A stretch of DNA of 64,000 nucleotides from RPQJ01 sp963732415 (GTDB lineage: Bacteria > Pseudomonadota > Gammaproteobacteria > Steroidobacterales > Steroidobacteraceae), in the NCBI GenBank assembly GCA_963732415.1, contig CAVSZK010000017.1:1-64000 (forward strand), written 5' to 3'. This document shows positions 63,534 to 64,000 of this stretch, piece by piece (position 1 is the stretch's first letter; the number at the start of each line of letters is the position of its first letter). The position numbers were made by a program, and so were the translations under genes. The notes below the pieces were generated by a model. That model was given only the letters and a program-made list of their open reading frames with translations. It did not search any database and was not told where the DNA came from.

Positions 63534-64000
63534 CGATCGCCCTCCTCCTCGCGCAGCCGCTGCCCGAGCAGCTGTCGCGCCCGGTGCAACTGCGCCTTGC
63601 AGGTCCCGACCGCGACGCCGAGCATGTCGGCCGTTTCCTCGTGCGAATAACCGTAGACACCGGCCAGCACGAGCACGTGCCGCGCGCCCGGCGGCAGCCC
63701 GGCGATGGCTGCTTCCACGTCCATCCCGGCGCCGGTATCGCCGACCGAGCCGTCGGGCAGCGAGTCGGCAAGTTCGTCCTCGATCGACGCCTGCATTCCA
63801 GTGCGCTCGCTTCGGCGCCGCGCCTGCCCCAGCACGGCGTTCACCGCGATCCTGTGCATCCAGGTGCCAAAGCTTGCGCGCCCCTCGAATCGCGGCAGGC
63901 TTCGCCAGGCCTGCACGAACGCCTCCTGGGTACAGTCTTCGGCAGTTTCACGATGTCCGGTCATTCGCAGGCACAACCCGTAGACCTTGCCCGCGTGCAG
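63530..64000 (-). CDS. ECF-type RNA polymerase sigma factor (start beyond the right edge)
   Basis: At least 156 residues visible, open to the edge. Region 2 is present (VYGLCLRMTGHRETAEDCTQEAFVQAWRSLPRFEG) and region 4 (LPPGARHVLVLAGVYGYSHEETADMLGVAVGTCKAQLHRARQLL) with the recognition helix. It is RpoE-like. A TTG at 63976 is not the true start because conserved residues continue upstream of it. It heads the operon with the anti-sigma and DUF4097 genes. Confidence 0.9.
   Translation of the reverse strand: MHAGKVYGLCLRMTGHRETAEDCTQEAFVQAWRSLPRFEGRASFGTWMHRIAVNAVLGQARRRSERTGMQASIEDELADSLPDGSVGDTGAGMDVEAAIAGLPPGARHVLVLAGVYGYSHEETADMLGVAVGTCKAQLHRARQLLGQRLREEEGDR

Overview
The window is a dense, GC-rich bacterial chromosome segment. 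Gene content and order point to a gammaproteobacterium near the Xanthomonadales/Steroidobacterales/Woeseiales branch. The signs are a pilT-pilU block next to yggS-proC-yggT-yggU, the macromolecular synthesis operon rpsU-yqeY-dnaG-rpoD, a split adenosylcobalamin-dependent ribonucleotide reductase, a branched-chain keto acid dehydrogenase operon and a HiPIP. The lineage is inferred from gene order and protein character only; no search was run. I see no phage, transposase, CRISPR array or toxin-antitoxin module, and the sequence looks like continuous core chromosome.

Layout. 1-1 kb: the start of a secreted protein gene (cut by the window edge) divergent from a Crp/Fnr-type regulator. 1.1-4.5 kb: three type IV pilus retraction ATPases in a row (pilT, pilU and an extra PilU-like paralogue). 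4.6-7.5 kb: yggS-proC-yggT-yggU and a DUF4426 lipoprotein. 7.6-12.7 kb: an HU-family protein, an alpha/beta hydrolase, a PEBP protein, msrB, ppnN and an L,D-transpeptidase with an internal tandem repeat. 12.9-16.3 kb: nrdJa-nrdJb behind a 585-base control region holding two NrdR-box-like palindromes. 16.3-23.8 kb: degQ, an NDUFA9-like protein, a lipoprotein peptidase, cca, uppP, midA and a pteridine reductase. 23.8-30.9 kb: folB-folK, tsaD, then rpsU-yqeY-dnaG-rpoD; RpoD carries a long Lys/Ala-rich N-terminal tail. 31-35.6 kb: a lipoprotein, a TAXI solute-binding protein paired with a GltS carrier, ogt, carbonic anhydrase and tRNA-Ile2(CAU). 35.7-45.2 kb: oxidoreductases, a one-domain asparaginase-like protein, AraC and FadL genes, an MFS carrier and a frameshifted TonB receptor. 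45.2-51.1 kb: the bkd operon (E1alpha, E1beta, E2, ilvE), its divergent Lrp-type regulator and a CarS-like membrane protein. 51.2-56.5 kb: a SHOCT protein, a 372-base gap with a tRNA-like arm, a ThDP enzyme, a FAD amine oxidase-like protein, an LPG-synthase-like membrane protein and the HiPIP. 56.6-64 kb: hsp20, rraA, yggX, a DUF423 protein, a duplicated-domain secreted protein, mutY, a TPR protein and an ECF sigma/anti-sigma/DUF4097 cassette cut by the right edge.

How the genes fit together. Most are housekeeping: pilus retraction, PLP and proline metabolism, dNTP supply, folate, tRNA maturation and modification (CCA addition, TsaD t6A, a lysidine-type tRNA), replication priming and the main sigma factor. 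The less ordinary items are the third PilT-family ATPase, the repeat-bearing L,D-transpeptidase, the far-spaced NrdR boxes, the histone-H1-like tail on RpoD, the TAXI-GltS pairing, the CarS-like protein, and bkd-ilvE under a local Lrp-type regulator. None is shown by sequence alone to be a new system; the TAXI-GltS pair and the sigma tail are the best candidates.
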